Source: Nitrospirota bacterium
GTDB taxonomy: Bacteria > Nitrospirota > Thermodesulfovibrionia > UBA6902
Direction of reading: 5' to 3'
Assembly (NCBI GenBank): GCA_016215115.1
Contig: JACRLN010000057.1
Span: forward strand, 1-64,000
DNA: 64,000 bases
Positions 55,362-63,633 of this stretch are shown one piece after another. The position numbers were made by a program, and so were the translations under genes. Within the stretch, counting starts at the first letter, position 1; every line of letters starts with the position of its first letter. The notes beneath the pieces are model-generated. The model worked only from the letters and a program-made list of their open reading frames with translations. It did not search any database and was not told the origin of the DNA.

Positions 55362-55845
55362 TAAATACCTCCAGTTCTTTTTTTCTCATCATCCTTGCTT
55401 TGTAGACTGATTTTTCATGATCATACCCCAGCAGATGCAGCGTTCCATGAATCAGGAGACGTAGAAGTTCGTCGTAAAAACTCCACCCGTAAATCTTCGC
55501 CTGGTATTCCGCATGTGGTATATTTATTACTATATCTCCGAGTAAGAATTGGGAAGTAAGAAGTGGGAAATGGGAAGAAGAAGATAGCATGTTTTTGTCT
55601 TTCTCAAATTTCTTAGTTCTTACTTCCAAGTTCCTATTTATTTGTGGAAAGGAAAGTACATCCGTGCTTTTATTTATTCCCCTGTAATCGGCATTGAGCT
55701 GTGATATTTTTCTATCTCCTACGAAGAGGATGCTTAATTCAGCCATTGGCTTTTCCAAAAGGGAGAGTATCTTGCGGGTTGCTTTTGCTATCTTTGTTTT
55801 ATTTAAAGCTCTGTGCTTTTGCTGGTTTTTTATAAGTATTTTCAT
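55330..55845 (-). CDS. ybeY: Endoribonuclease YbeY with repeat-encoded insertion
   Basis: Zinc-dependent RNase needed for 16S rRNA 3'-end maturation and ribosome quality control. The metal motif HGTLHLLGYDH (H-x3-H-x5-H) lies near residue 137, preceded by STDVLSFP. Between DVLSFPQ and LLGDIVIN, where normal YbeY has 5-10 residues, there are about 35 (RTKKFEKDKNMLSSSSHF and neighbours) encoded by a simple repeat (55540-55640) like those at 1525 and 61800. The 171-residue length (usual about 150) reflects this. Start overlaps the 3' end of the HD-domain gene by 47 bp. Confidence 0.92.
   Translation of the reverse strand: MKILIKNQQKHRALNKTKIAKATRKILSLLEKPMAELSILFVGDRKISQLNADYRGINKSTDVLSFPQINRNLEVRTKKFEKDKNMLSSSSHFPLLTSQFLLGDIVINIPHAEYQAKIYGWSFYDELLRLLIHGTLHLLGYDHEKSVYKARMMRKKELEVFNAVKKMDSKH
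55540..55640. repeat. Simple repeat inserted in frame in ybeY
   Basis: gaattgggaagtaagaagtg and gggaaatgggaagaag on one side, and tttcttagttcttacttcca on the other, form an imperfect inverted repeat of the family seen at 1525-1621 and 61800-61920. Here it keeps the ybeY frame open. Confidence 0.7.
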
Positions 55846-57292
55846 TCTCTATTTCGAAACCCGGGTAATTGATACGCTTATGATACATGCTGCTCAGTAG
55901 ATATACAAAGTTGGTTTTAATTTCCCGAATGTCTTTAAAGGTTAGCTCACAATTGTCAAGTTGTCCGTCGATAAAACAGTGATTGATTATTTTTTCAACA
56001 AGGAGTGAAACTCTCGCCGGCGAGGTATCTGAAAGAACTCTCGATGCTGCTTCAACCGCATCAGCCATAAGCACTAAAGCCGCGACGCGGTTCTGGGGCT
56101 TTGGGCCCGGGTACCTGAAATCTTCTTCTGTAATAGGAGTAAGGCTGTCATGCTGTTCCCTGGCTTTTTGATAAAAAAAGGTCTGTATAGAGGTTCCGTG
56201 GTGCTGTTGGATTATATCTATTACTATCTGCGGAAGTTTATGTTTTTTTGCAAGTTCAACCCCTTCTTTCACATGAGACAATAAAATCATACTGCTCATG
56301 CGGGGAGTAAGTTTTTCGTGTTTGTTTACAGAAGTTATCTGATTCTCGACAAAATAGTCAGGCATTTTAATCTTGCCGATATCATGATAATATGCGCTTA
56401 CTCTTGCAAGTAAAGGATTAACCCCTACTGCTTCTGCTGCACCCTCGGCCAAACTGCCTACTATAATGCTGTGATGGTATGTTCCGGGAGCTTCGACCAG
56501 CAGTTCACGCATAAGAGGCTGGTTGAGGTCCAGGAGTTCAAGGAGGCTGATATCTGTCGTTAATTTAAACAAGTACTCAAAAAGCGGCAAGAGGGCTGAA
56601 ACCAGGGTGGCAACTATAATACCGTTAGCAAAAGCAGAACCTGCTACTAACATGCTGTTAATTGTAAATAATTGTTCTTTGAAAAGAGATATAACCAGCG
56701 CCGTATATATACTGACAAGACTGACATAAAAACCTGCTCTCCAGATCGCCGAACGCTTTTTGCATCTTATGACACCAAATGCACCGGTAAGCCCTGATGC
56801 AAAAATGAATATGGAATAAAGCGGGTCATGGAGCCATAATCCCGCGAGAAGACTTGTTATTACTGTAAAAACTATTGCTGTATGGATATCGATTAACAGG
56901 GCAGCAAGCATTGACCCTATTGCAAGCGGAACTGCGTAAATGGTGAGATAAGGGTCAAAAGTGCCAAGGAATTTTGTAAAACCCTGTAGTACATAGAAAA
57001 GGGTGCGCCCTATAATCAGGTTGCCGGATAATAGGGTACCAATAAGGATAAGGAGCTTGTAATCATGCTTTATTTGAGGGCTATATCTTATGAAATCTTT
57101 GTAAAGGATAAGCAAAAGCAACGCAGTGATAAGAAAAGCGCCGGCTATTGATTCATGATGAATTGTTTGTCCCCAGACTAATGAAACATTCAAAACAGCG
57201 GCAAATACTAAAAGCAAAGATATCTTCAGCAGGATATTCTTATCGAACAGGAAAAACTGTTTTTTCTGATCTGGCAGTTTACCGTTTTTCAT
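55799..57292 (-). CDS. 7TM-HD phosphodiesterase (PgpH-like, without the extracellular HDED domain)
   Basis: 497 residues: about seven or eight membrane helices (7TMR-HD region, residues about 25-240) followed by a cytoplasmic HD domain (ELLVEAPGTYHHSIIVGSL, YYHDIGKIKMPDYF, IQQHHGTS, LMADAVEAASR). In PgpH of Listeria this architecture degrades c-di-AMP. The large extracellular 7TMR-HDED domain that usually follows the first helix is missing, so it is about 200 residues shorter than typical. Its place in phoH-pgpH-ybeY-dgkA order is conserved across bacteria. Substrate (c-di-AMP) is by homology. Confidence 0.88.
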   Translation of the reverse strand: MKNGKLPDQKKQFFLFDKNILLKISLLLVFAAVLNVSLVWGQTIHHESIAGAFLITALLLLILYKDFIRYSPQIKHDYKLLILIGTLLSGNLIIGRTLFYVLQGFTKFLGTFDPYLTIYAVPLAIGSMLAALLIDIHTAIVFTVITSLLAGLWLHDPLYSIFIFASGLTGAFGVIRCKKRSAIWRAGFYVSLVSIYTALVISLFKEQLFTINSMLVAGSAFANGIIVATLVSALLPLFEYLFKLTTDISLLELLDLNQPLMRELLVEAPGTYHHSIIVGSLAEGAAEAVGVNPLLARVSAYYHDIGKIKMPDYFVENQITSVNKHEKLTPRMSSMILLSHVKEGVELAKKHKLPQIVIDIIQQHHGTSIQTFFYQKAREQHDSLTPITEEDFRYPGPKPQNRVAALVLMADAVEAASRVLSDTSPARVSLLVEKIINHCFIDGQLDNCELTFKDIREIKTNFVYLLSSMYHKRINYPGFEIENENTYKKPAKAQSFK

Positions 57293-57362
57293 ATAAATTT
57301 CTTCGTCAGGCCCGTATCTCGAAGCGGATCGATTCAGACTTGCCTGAGGGTATTACTTTAGT

Positions 57363-58388
57363 TCAAGACTTGGTATCATTACGGCTTTTTTCAAATTTTT
57401 CATAAGCCTTTACAATCTCCTGAACAAGTTTATGTCTTACCACATCTTTTTCAGAAAAGTAAACAAAACGCACTTCTTTTATATGTTTCAATATTTTCGC
57501 AGCCTCGACAAGCCCTGAAGTCTTTCCATAAGGCAAATCAATCTGGGTTATGTCCCCGTTAATAACTGTCTTTGAATTAAATCCAAGCCTTGTGAGGTAC
57601 ATCTTCATCTGCTCCGAGGTGGTATTCTGTGCTTCATCAAGTATTATAAAAGAATCATTCAAGGTCCGGCCCCTCATGAAAGCGAGAGGCGCTATTTCAA
57701 TAACTCCTTTTTCTATCAACTGGTATGCTTTTTCAGTCTCCATCATATCAAAAAGAGCATCATAGAGGGGTCTCAGGTAAGGATTAACTTTTTCATATAA
57801 ATCACCCGGTAGAAAACCGAGTTTCTCGCCGGCCTCGACAGCAGGTCTTGCAAGGATAATCCTGCTTACCTGCTTATTAAGAAGAGCATTTATTGCCATC
57901 GCCATAGCGAGATAGGTTTTTCCGGTACCGGCTGGACCTATACCGATCACCATGTCGGATTCTTTAATCGCCTCAATATATATTTTCTGCGCCTCGGATC
58001 TTGGCACTATGAATTTCTTTTTTGATGCAACTGGTATATTGCTCAGGAAAAACTCTTTAAGTGAAGGGGAAGGAGATTCTTGAGGAGATGTTGTGGCATC
58101 ATCCCGGTCTGCAAGGTCTTTGAGTTCTGTATCCTCCATGGCGTTTAAGGCAAATTTTATATCTTCAGGACTTATACTATAGCCGTTGGAATTTATTAAA
58201 TAGAATTCCCTGATAAACTTCTCTGCCTTGTTTACAGACTTTTTATCACCATGGAGAAAGACTTTATTTCCCCTTATCGAAGCTTTAATTCCAAGCGCCG
58301 CTTCCATGATTCTGAGGGCGCTGTCAAGCCTTCCATATATAGATGAAAGGTCTTTTTCCTCGCCAAAATCTAATTCAAGTTTAACCGT
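57363..58388 (-). CDS. phoH: PhoH-like ATPase, probably with a non-canonical start
   Basis: Cytoplasmic RNA-linked ATPase. It has Walker A GIGPAGTGKTYLAMAMAI, Walker B FIILDEAQNTTSEQ and TRLGFNSKTVINGDITQIDLP. From the first ATG (58307) it would be 314 residues, but homology to the N-terminal KH-like region continues upstream (VKLELDFGEEKDLSSIYGRL, SALRI) without any ATG, GTG or TTG. A good GGAG site (minus strand, 58396-58399) stands exactly 7 bases before an ACG codon at 58386-58388, so I propose ACG as start (341 residues) or an ATG-to-ACG change that forces use of 58307. The next gene is the HD phosphodiesterase. Confidence 0.9.
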   Translation of the reverse strand, partial: TVKLELDFGEEKDLSSIYGRLDSALRIMEAALGIKASIRGNKVFLHGDKKSVNKAEKFIREFYLINSNGYSISPEDIKFALNAMEDTELKDLADRDDATTSPQESPSPSLKEFFLSNIPVASKKKFIVPRSEAQKIYIEAIKESDMVIGIGPAGTGKTYLAMAMAINALLNKQVSRIILARPAVEAGEKLGFLPGDLYEKVNPYLRPLYDALFDMMETEKAYQLIEKGVIEIAPLAFMRGRTLNDSFIILDEAQNTTSEQMKMYLTRLGFNSKTVINGDITQIDLPYGKTSGLVEAAKILKHIKEVRFVYFSEKDVVRHKLVQEIVKAYEKFEKSRNDTKS

Positions 58389-58439
58389 AAGTTTTCTCCT
58401 CTTATCTCTTCTCTTATCTTATAAGCAAGTATACCATGA

Positions 58440-58528
58440 AAATACATGGTAAGGCACATAGCGGCAAGGGCACAGAGGTACAAAGTATTTTTCTGCTTTG
58501 TGCCTTTGATCCTTTGTGCTTCTGAACC
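58440..58528. repeat. Imperfect hairpin spacer before phoH
   Basis: ggcaagggcacagaggtaca and aagtattttt are followed by gctttgtgcctttgatcctt, an imperfect inverted repeat of the type (caaagg / cctttg) found as dispersed spacers. It separates queA from phoH. It may interrupt co-transcription, or simply be inserted. Confidence 0.5.
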
Positions 58529-59743
58529 TTATAAAATCAGCATCGCATCTCCATATGAGAAAAACCTGTATCCTGCTTTCTGTGCTTCGGAATACCCCTG
58601 TTTCAAAGTATTAAGTCCTGCAAATGCAGAGGTCAGCATCATCGGAGTTGATTTAGGCAGATGGAAGTTCGTAACAAGGGCATCAATTATTTTAAATCTA
58701 TATCCGGGACAGATGAAAATCGATGCCTTACCTGGCCCGGGGGTTATTTGGTATTGCGCTGGTTGAGAAAATCCCCCCTTGCCCCCCTTTGAAAAAGGGG
58801 GGAGTTCGTTAAGTCCCTCTTTGGCAAAGAGGGATTTATGGAGATTTTCCCAATAAGTTCTATTTACAGATGACTCGAGTGCCCTGGTGACGGTGGTGCC
58901 TACTGCGATAACCTTCCTGTCTTCTGCTTTTGCACGAGTGATTGCATGAGCTGCAGCTTCAGGGATTTCATAGTATTCTTCATCCATTTTGTGTTCCCTT
59001 ATATCATTCACTTTAACGGGCTTAAAAGTGCCATACCCGACATGGAGAGTGATTGTTTCAACCGATACCCCCTTCTCCTTTATAATGTTAAGAAGTCGCT
59101 CTGTAAAATGCAGTCCTGCCGTGGGCGCAGCTATAGCCCCTTCCTTGTTTGCGTAAACAGTTTGATATTGTTCTGAATCTGAAAGAACGGCTTCTCTTTT
59201 AATGTAAGGCGGCAGGGGGATAACGCCGATTTTGTGTAAAAAATATTTAATATCAGGAAAGGTTTGCTCAGAAAATTCCCCTCTCCCGAACCCTCTCCCG
59301 CAAGGGGAGAGGGGACTGTTATCTCCCCTCCCTTGACGGGAGGGGATGAAGGGGAGGGTGACAAATTCAAATGTTACTCTCGCCGAAGCTTCATTTAATC
59401 GCGACACATGTGCCATAATATCCCTGCTCAATATGACTTTCCCCTCACGCAATCCTTTTACAAGAGCTTCCCATGTATTATTGCTTAGTTCTTTTAACAG
59501 CATGATTTCAACCTTTCCACCTGAAGACTTTACACCGAACAAGCGGGCAGGGAGGACTCTTGTATCATTAAGAACAAGAACATCTCCAGGGTTAAAATAG
59601 CTGACAATATCTCTGAAAATCCTGTGTTCGAATCTGTTTGAACTCTTATGAGTTACCAGCAGTTTAGAAGAATCCCTTTCTGTCAGGGGAAATTGTGCTA
59701 TCTGTTCTTGTGATATCTGATAATCAAAATATGAGAGTTTCAT
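58529..59743 (-). CDS. queA: S-adenosylmethionine:tRNA ribosyltransferase-isomerase with two repeat-encoded insertions
   Basis: Makes epoxyqueuosine at tRNA position 34 from preQ1 using the SAM ribosyl group. Family blocks: SYFDYQISQEQIAQFPLTER, DVLVLNDTRVLPARLFG, GAIAAPTAGLHFTERLL, LHVGYGTFKPVK and TNFHLPKSTPMMLTSAFAGL. Usual length is about 340-350; here 404. The excess is two in-frame insertions coded by palindromic repeats, SRQGRGDNSPLSPCGRGFGR at 59276-59361 and AKEGLNELPPFSKGGKGGF at 58769-58852. All catalytic blocks are intact. QueH, the next step, is encoded 1.4 kb away. Confidence 0.95.
   Translation of the reverse strand: MKLSYFDYQISQEQIAQFPLTERDSSKLLVTHKSSNRFEHRIFRDIVSYFNPGDVLVLNDTRVLPARLFGVKSSGGKVEIMLLKELSNNTWEALVKGLREGKVILSRDIMAHVSRLNEASARVTFEFVTLPFIPSRQGRGDNSPLSPCGRGFGRGEFSEQTFPDIKYFLHKIGVIPLPPYIKREAVLSDSEQYQTVYANKEGAIAAPTAGLHFTERLLNIIKEKGVSVETITLHVGYGTFKPVKVNDIREHKMDEEYYEIPEAAAHAITRAKAEDRKVIAVGTTVTRALESSVNRTYWENLHKSLFAKEGLNELPPFSKGGKGGFSQPAQYQITPGPGKASIFICPGYRFKIIDALVTNFHLPKSTPMMLTSAFAGLNTLKQGYSEAQKAGYRFFSYGDAMLIL
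58769..58852. repeat. Palindromic repeat 1 inside queA
   Basis: ccccccttgcccccctttga..aaagggggga hairpin followed by ccctctttggcaaagaggg hairpin. The same element, in the intergenic state, lies between ruvB and ruvA (62957-63035), and a partial copy is at 44533-44572. In frame with queA. Confidence 0.85.
59276..59361. repeat. Palindromic repeat 2 inside queA
   Basis: cccctctcccgaaccctctc and ccgcaaggggagagggg form one hairpin, and tctcccctcccttgacggg with aggggatgaaggggaggg another. The insert is in frame and adds about 28 residues rich in Gly, Arg and Pro. Distinct from, though similar in design to, the ccccctttgaaaaagggg element in the same gene. Confidence 0.85.
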
Positions 59744-59864
59744 GGTTTATTACCACAGAGGGAGTAAGGGATAAGTAGTAAGCAGTAGGCAGTAAGCAGT
59801 ATAAAATAAACCCCATTTACTCCTTACTACATACCCCTTACCCCATACTCCATACCGCTTACTC
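59744..59864. repeat. Spacer repeat (agtaagcagt / cttactac type)
   Basis: The spacer between queA and the SpoIID gene is a degenerate inverted repeat: aagtagtaagcagtaggcag and taagcagtataaaataaacc on the left, tactccttactacatacccc and ccataccgcttactcc on the right. Style is like the 1525 and 61800 repeats. Confidence 0.55.
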
Positions 59865-60902
59865 CTAAGGACTTAAATTCCGGGAATGTATCTCCCCATT
59901 ATATTTCATTATTGCCGTCCCCGGGTAAAAATGTGCGAGGATTTCTTTGTAAGTTTTTCCCTTTCTCGCCATTTCAAGTGCACCCCACTGGCTCAGACCA
60001 ACGCCATGACCGTAGCCTTTACCGTTAAAAATTATTTCTGTATCATTTTTTGTGATTGAAAAATGGGTGCTGGGCAATTCCCTGTATCCGAGCAGTTTGC
60101 GCAGATCAGTTGCCTTGATTTCAATCTCTGATGTTTCTGTAACTATTTTGAGCGTCTTAGACCGGCCTGTTGAAGTATAAGAGGCAATATATATATCCTT
60201 AATTCCATTTATTCCCAGCGCCTTGCTGATTTGCTCAAAGGTAAATTTTTTCTGCCAGCTTTCGTATGGGGCATTTACTCCGTTGCATTCAACTGACTTC
60301 ATGTAAGGATAACTTTCTACCCATACTTCCTCCGGGAGTTCTGTTTTTCCTTCACAAGTTGCATGATATAGAGCATTTATCGGGTTGCCTTCATATGTCA
60401 ATATCTCTCCTTTTGTTCCCTCAACAGCCTGAGTTATGAAGGGATCGGTATTATCACCTTTATACACTTGATGGAGCACACTGGATGTAAGATGGAACAT
60501 ATTCTCTGTATTAAGATTTTTATTGAAAATCGCATAAGTTCTTGCAATTACTGCCTGCGCCTTCAAGGCCTCTATTTCCCAGTCTTTTCCCACTTCAGAT
60601 GCAACAACGCCTTCAATATATTTTTCAAAAGGGAGGTTGTTGATAACATAAAGTCCGTTTTCATCCTTCATAATATCAAAAGAACCCGAATAAGATTGCC
60701 CTTTAAAAAAGACTTTGCCAGTTAAACGTTCAACCTTCTCTGCCTGCTCGGCTGGCAGTGGTTCACGGGGTGATTCAAGCATCAGGATTCTTACGGTATC
60801 GTCAGGGAACGTAGGTTTTACGATTATAAGAGGTATAAATAGAATGACTAAAAAATTTACTGGGATGAACTTCTTACTTCTTTTCTCAAAAATATTTGAC
60901 AT
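59865..60902 (-). CDS. SpoIID/LytB-domain protein
   Basis: Predicted exported cell-wall enzyme or binding protein. It has a signal peptide or anchor (FIPVNFLVILFIPLIIVKPT), a beta-rich region, then the SpoIID domain: LYVINNLPFEKYIEGVVASE, IEALKAQAVIARTYAIFN, EGTKGEILTYEGNPINALYH, and at the C-terminus FNGKGYGHGVGLSQWGALEMA. SpoIID of Bacillus is a lytic transglycosylase that cleaves denuded glycans; Gram-negative homologues without sporulation are common. 345 residues is normal. Residues for catalysis are not well enough mapped for me to confirm activity. Confidence 0.9.
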   Translation of the reverse strand: MSNIFEKRSKKFIPVNFLVILFIPLIIVKPTFPDDTVRILMLESPREPLPAEQAEKVERLTGKVFFKGQSYSGSFDIMKDENGLYVINNLPFEKYIEGVVASEVGKDWEIEALKAQAVIARTYAIFNKNLNTENMFHLTSSVLHQVYKGDNTDPFITQAVEGTKGEILTYEGNPINALYHATCEGKTELPEEVWVESYPYMKSVECNGVNAPYESWQKKFTFEQISKALGINGIKDIYIASYTSTGRSKTLKIVTETSEIEIKATDLRKLLGYRELPSTHFSITKNDTEIIFNGKGYGHGVGLSQWGALEMARKGKTYKEILAHFYPGTAIMKYNGEIHSRNLSP

Positions 60903-60908
60903 AATATT

Positions 60909-61127
60909 TTATTTCCTTCCTAAAAAATAAAAGATTAAGCTCAATAGAATGCTTATCAGAATACTTGTTACGACAGGGAAATAGAAGGTGAAGTTCTTTC
61001 TCTGTATTATAATATCTCCGGGCAATTTTCCTAAAAATGGGATGCCATTTTTAAAAAAAAGCAAACATGCGCCGGTTGCTGCGATGACAATACCAATTAT
61101 TAATAAATATTTTCCTAATTCAGCCAT
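60909..61127 (-). CDS. DUF2905 small membrane protein
   Basis: 72 residues with two membrane helices (LLIIGIVIAATGACLLFF and VVTSILISILLSLIFYFLG) around the conserved loop GIPFLGKLPGDIIIQRKNFTF. This is the DUF2905 pattern; function unknown. It lies between queH and the SpoIID gene and is probably in the same transcript. Confidence 0.9.
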   Translation of the reverse strand: MAELGKYLLIIGIVIAATGACLLFFKNGIPFLGKLPGDIIIQRKNFTFYFPVVTSILISILLSLIFYFLGRK

Positions 61128-61164
61128 AAAAACTAAAAGTAGATTGTTCCGGTTATTAACTGAG

Positions 61165-61764
61165 TCATGTCTGATGATTTGATGGTAAAGTATTTTTCTT
61201 ACGTGCCTTTAATATTTCTTCTGATTTAACCGCATTTTCCCGTTCAAGCTTACTAAAAAGGCATCCGCAGTATTTTTGCCTGTAGAGGCCGAGTTCTTTG
61301 GCAAAAGACATTGCGTCTCTGAAATAGGGTCTGAAATCTTTCATATAAAAATGAAGATTATATTTATTGGCAAGTTTTTTGCCTGTAACAGTAATCTGCT
61401 CAAAATCCTGATAAGGACTTATAAGCAGAGTTGTTGAGAATGCTTCAAAACCCTCATCGCGTGCTTTTGCAGCGGCTTTTTCAAGCCTTAAGGTATAACA
61501 GAATTTGCATCTTTCCGGTGCAGGTTGAGAAAATCCGTTTACACTTTTAAGAAATTCTTCAGGCCTGTATTGTTCATCATAAAAGATATCGATATGCCAT
61601 TCATCCGACAATTTTTTTAATGAGGCAAGCCTTAATCGATATTCATCAACTGGTTGAATATTCGGATTGTACCAGATGCCGGTAAAATCGTGTCCTTCAG
61701 CCCTTAATAATTTGACAGGATAAAGGGCACAGTTACTGCAGCATATGTGGAAAAGGATTTTCAT
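61165..61764 (-). CDS. queH: Epoxyqueuosine reductase QueH
   Basis: Reduces epoxyqueuosine to queuosine in tRNA, an alternative to the cobalamin-dependent QueG. It has the QueH (formerly DUF208) Cys-rich features: HICCSNCALYP near the start, CKFCYTLRLEKAA in the middle and QKYCGC near the end, which would bind a 4Fe-4S cluster and another metal. The open frame runs to 61797, but homology and the ATG MKILFHICC at 61764 set the start. Length is about 199 residues. It works directly after QueA, whose gene is nearby. Confidence 0.93.
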   Translation of the reverse strand: MKILFHICCSNCALYPVKLLRAEGHDFTGIWYNPNIQPVDEYRLRLASLKKLSDEWHIDIFYDEQYRPEEFLKSVNGFSQPAPERCKFCYTLRLEKAAAKARDEGFEAFSTTLLISPYQDFEQITVTGKKLANKYNLHFYMKDFRPYFRDAMSFAKELGLYRQKYCGCLFSKLERENAVKSEEILKARKKNTLPSNHQT

Positions 61765-61789
61765 GGTTATCAAACAGTTATAACACCAC

Positions 61790-61920
61790 AGAGTCACTGA
61801 GACACAGAGAAAATAAACTTAGAAGTAGGAACTAAGAAATAAGAAGTAAAAGACCTCTTTCTTAGTTATCAGTTCTTAGCTTTTAGTTCTCAGTTTTCCT
61901 CTCCGTGTCTCTGTGTTTAA
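61790..61920. repeat. Composite inverted repeat (cacagag plus gaactaagaa types)
   Basis: Outer arms accacagagtcactgagaca and tctccgtgtctctgtgttta enclose inner arms agtaggaactaagaaataag and agttatcagttcttagctt. The outer arms match the element between wzm and wzt (4541-4734), the inner ones that at 1525-1621 and in ybeY. So two families are nested here, between queH and ruvB. Confidence 0.7.
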
Positions 61921-61923
61921 TGA

Positions 61924-62940
61924 TTAAAACAATTCCTCTGTCTTTTTCCTGCCGAAATGTTCATACGCCCTTTTTGTTGCTACTCTGCCCCTCGGGGTTC
62001 TTTCTACGAAACCTTCCTGCAAGAGGTATGGTTCATATACATCCTCGATGGTATCTTTTTCTTCCCTGATTGATGCTGCAAGAGTTTCAAGGCCTACAGG
62101 GCCTCCGCTATATTTTTCTATTATTGCGAGAAGCAGCTTTCTGTCCATTTCGTCAAAACCCATATTGTCAACATCCATAGCATGAAGCGCTTCTTTTGTT
62201 ATTTCCATTTCAATTACTCCTGTGCCCTTCACCTGTGCAAAATCCCTCGTGCGCCTCAGTAACCTGTTTGCTATTCTTGGCGTTCCCCTGGACCTCCCGG
62301 CAAGCTCTGCAGCCGCATCTTCTTTTATTTCCGAATTTAAAATACGTGCTGAACGGAGAAGTATCTTTTCAAGGTTTTTAGGTGTATAAAAATCCAGTCT
62401 GTTAATTATTCCAAAACGGTCTCTCAATGGAGAAGTAAGCAAACCTGTTCTTGTTGTTGCGCCAATAAGTGTGAAACGGGGCAAAGTTAATTTAAGCGAC
62501 CTGGCGCCGGGGCCCTGTCCTATAATGATATCGAGCTGATAATCCTCCATTGCAGGGTAGAGGATTTCTTCTGCAATTCTCGGCAGCCTGTGTATTTCGT
62601 CGATGAAGAGGATATCTTTTTCGCCAAGATTCGTTAGTATAGCTGCAAGGTCGCCCGGCCTTTCAAGCACAGGGCCGGAAGTTACTTTTATGTCCGCTCC
62701 GAGTTCTGATGCGACTATATGGGCGAGCGTTGTTTTTCCAAGGCCAGGAGGACCGCAGAAAAGGACGTGGTCCAGGGCTTCATTCCTCTGTTTTGCAGCC
62801 TGTATAAAGATTTTCAGATTTTCCTTGATCTTTTCCTGCCCAACAAATTCTTCAAAGGTCCCCGGCCTGACGCTCAGCTCGAAGTTGAGGTCGTCCGGTA
62901 CGACTTCAGGGGTAATGTTTCTTTGCGGGATGTCTTTCAT
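61924..62940 (-). CDS. ruvB: Holliday junction branch migration ATPase RuvB
   Basis: Hexameric AAA+ motor that, with RuvA, drives branch migration. 338 residues: [20 protein letters not shown], Walker [13 protein letters not shown], Walker [10 protein letters not shown], sensor 1 [18 protein letters not shown], the C-terminal winged helix with [12 protein letters not shown] and [16 protein letters not shown]. Downstream of ruvA across a repeat-filled 100-bp spacer, part of a ruvC-ruvA-ruvB set. Confidence 0.97.
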   Translation of the reverse strand: MKDIPQRNITPEVVPDDLNFELSVRPGTFEEFVGQEKIKENLKIFIQAAKQRNEALDHVLFCGPPGLGKTTLAHIVASELGADIKVTSGPVLERPGDLAAILTNLGEKDILFIDEIHRLPRIAEEILYPAMEDYQLDIIIGQGPGARSLKLTLPRFTLIGATTRTGLLTSPLRDRFGIINRLDFYTPKNLEKILLRSARILNSEIKEDAAAELAGRSRGTPRIANRLLRRTRDFAQVKGTGVIEMEITKEALHAMDVDNMGFDEMDRKLLLAIIEKYSGGPVGLETLAASIREEKDTIEDVYEPYLLQEGFVERTPRGRVATKRAYEHFGRKKTEELF

Positions 62941-62956
62941 AATTTGGTTATTTTAA

Positions 62957-63035
62957 GAATCCCCCCTTCATCCCCCTTTGCCAAAGGGGGACTCTAAATA
63001 CCCCTCTTTGAAAAAGAGGGGCAAGGGGAGATTTT
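62957..63035. repeat. Palindromic repeat between ruvA and ruvB
   Basis: tccccctttgccaaaggggga and cccctctttgaaaaagagggg form two hairpins flanked by aatccccccttc and caaggggagattttgc. The same design is found inside queA (58769-58852). It occupies nearly the whole ruvA-ruvB spacer. Confidence 0.8.
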
Positions 63036-63045
63036 GCAAAAACTT

Positions 63046-63633
63046 CTACTTCTCCGTTAAATATTTTAGTGCCTCTCTGATTATATGTTCAATAGTTTTT
63101 GCTCCGTTTTTAACGGATATTTCAACTGCCTTCTCAGATAATGGTCTTTTGTAACCAAAATTTACAAGCGCTGATACAGCGTCTTCCGCGACAGTCCCTT
63201 CTTTAAAAAAAGTCGTTCCTCCAATGTCAATGGAAGGCAGCTTCCCTTTGAGTTCGAGAATAAGCCTTGCTGAAGTCTTTTTACCGAGTCCGGGGATGGT
63301 GGATAACAAAGAGACATCTTCACTATTGATTGCTTCAACAAATCGCTGCACTCGCATTCCTGAAAGGATGGCAAGCCCGAGTTTGGGGCCTATCCCATTG
63401 ATTCCAAGAAGGGTTATAAAAACTTTTCTTTCTTCTTCTGAAAGGAACCCGAACAATTGCAGGGCATCTTCCCTGACATGCGTATATGTATGCAGAAAAA
63501 CAGTTCCGCCTGTTTCCGGCATATCTCCGAGACTGCACAGAGGTATATTAACATGGTAGCCGATACCGTTAACATCTACAATTACGCCTTCAGGTTTCTT
63601 GCTTAAGACGATGCCTTTAATGGATGCAATCAA
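63046..63633 (-). CDS. ruvA: Holliday junction binding protein RuvA
   Basis: Tetrameric DNA-binding partner of RuvB. Starting at TTG 63633 gives LIASIKGIVLSKKPEG at the N-terminus (normal RuvA begins MI..L.G.V), then LHTYTHVREDALQLFGF, helix-hairpin-helix motifs LLGINGIGPKLGLAIL and LSTIPGLGKKTSARLILELK, and the domain III linker and tail for RuvB. The GGAG site 8 bp before the TTG supports this start, although the open frame extends to an ATG at 63678. Length is about 195 residues. Confidence 0.95.
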   Translation of the reverse strand: MIASIKGIVLSKKPEGVIVDVNGIGYHVNIPLCSLGDMPETGGTVFLHTYTHVREDALQLFGFLSEEERKVFITLLGINGIGPKLGLAILSGMRVQRFVEAINSEDVSLLSTIPGLGKKTSARLILELKGKLPSIDIGGTTFFKEGTVAEDAVSALVNFGYKRPLSEKAVEISVKNGAKTIEHIIREALKYLTEK

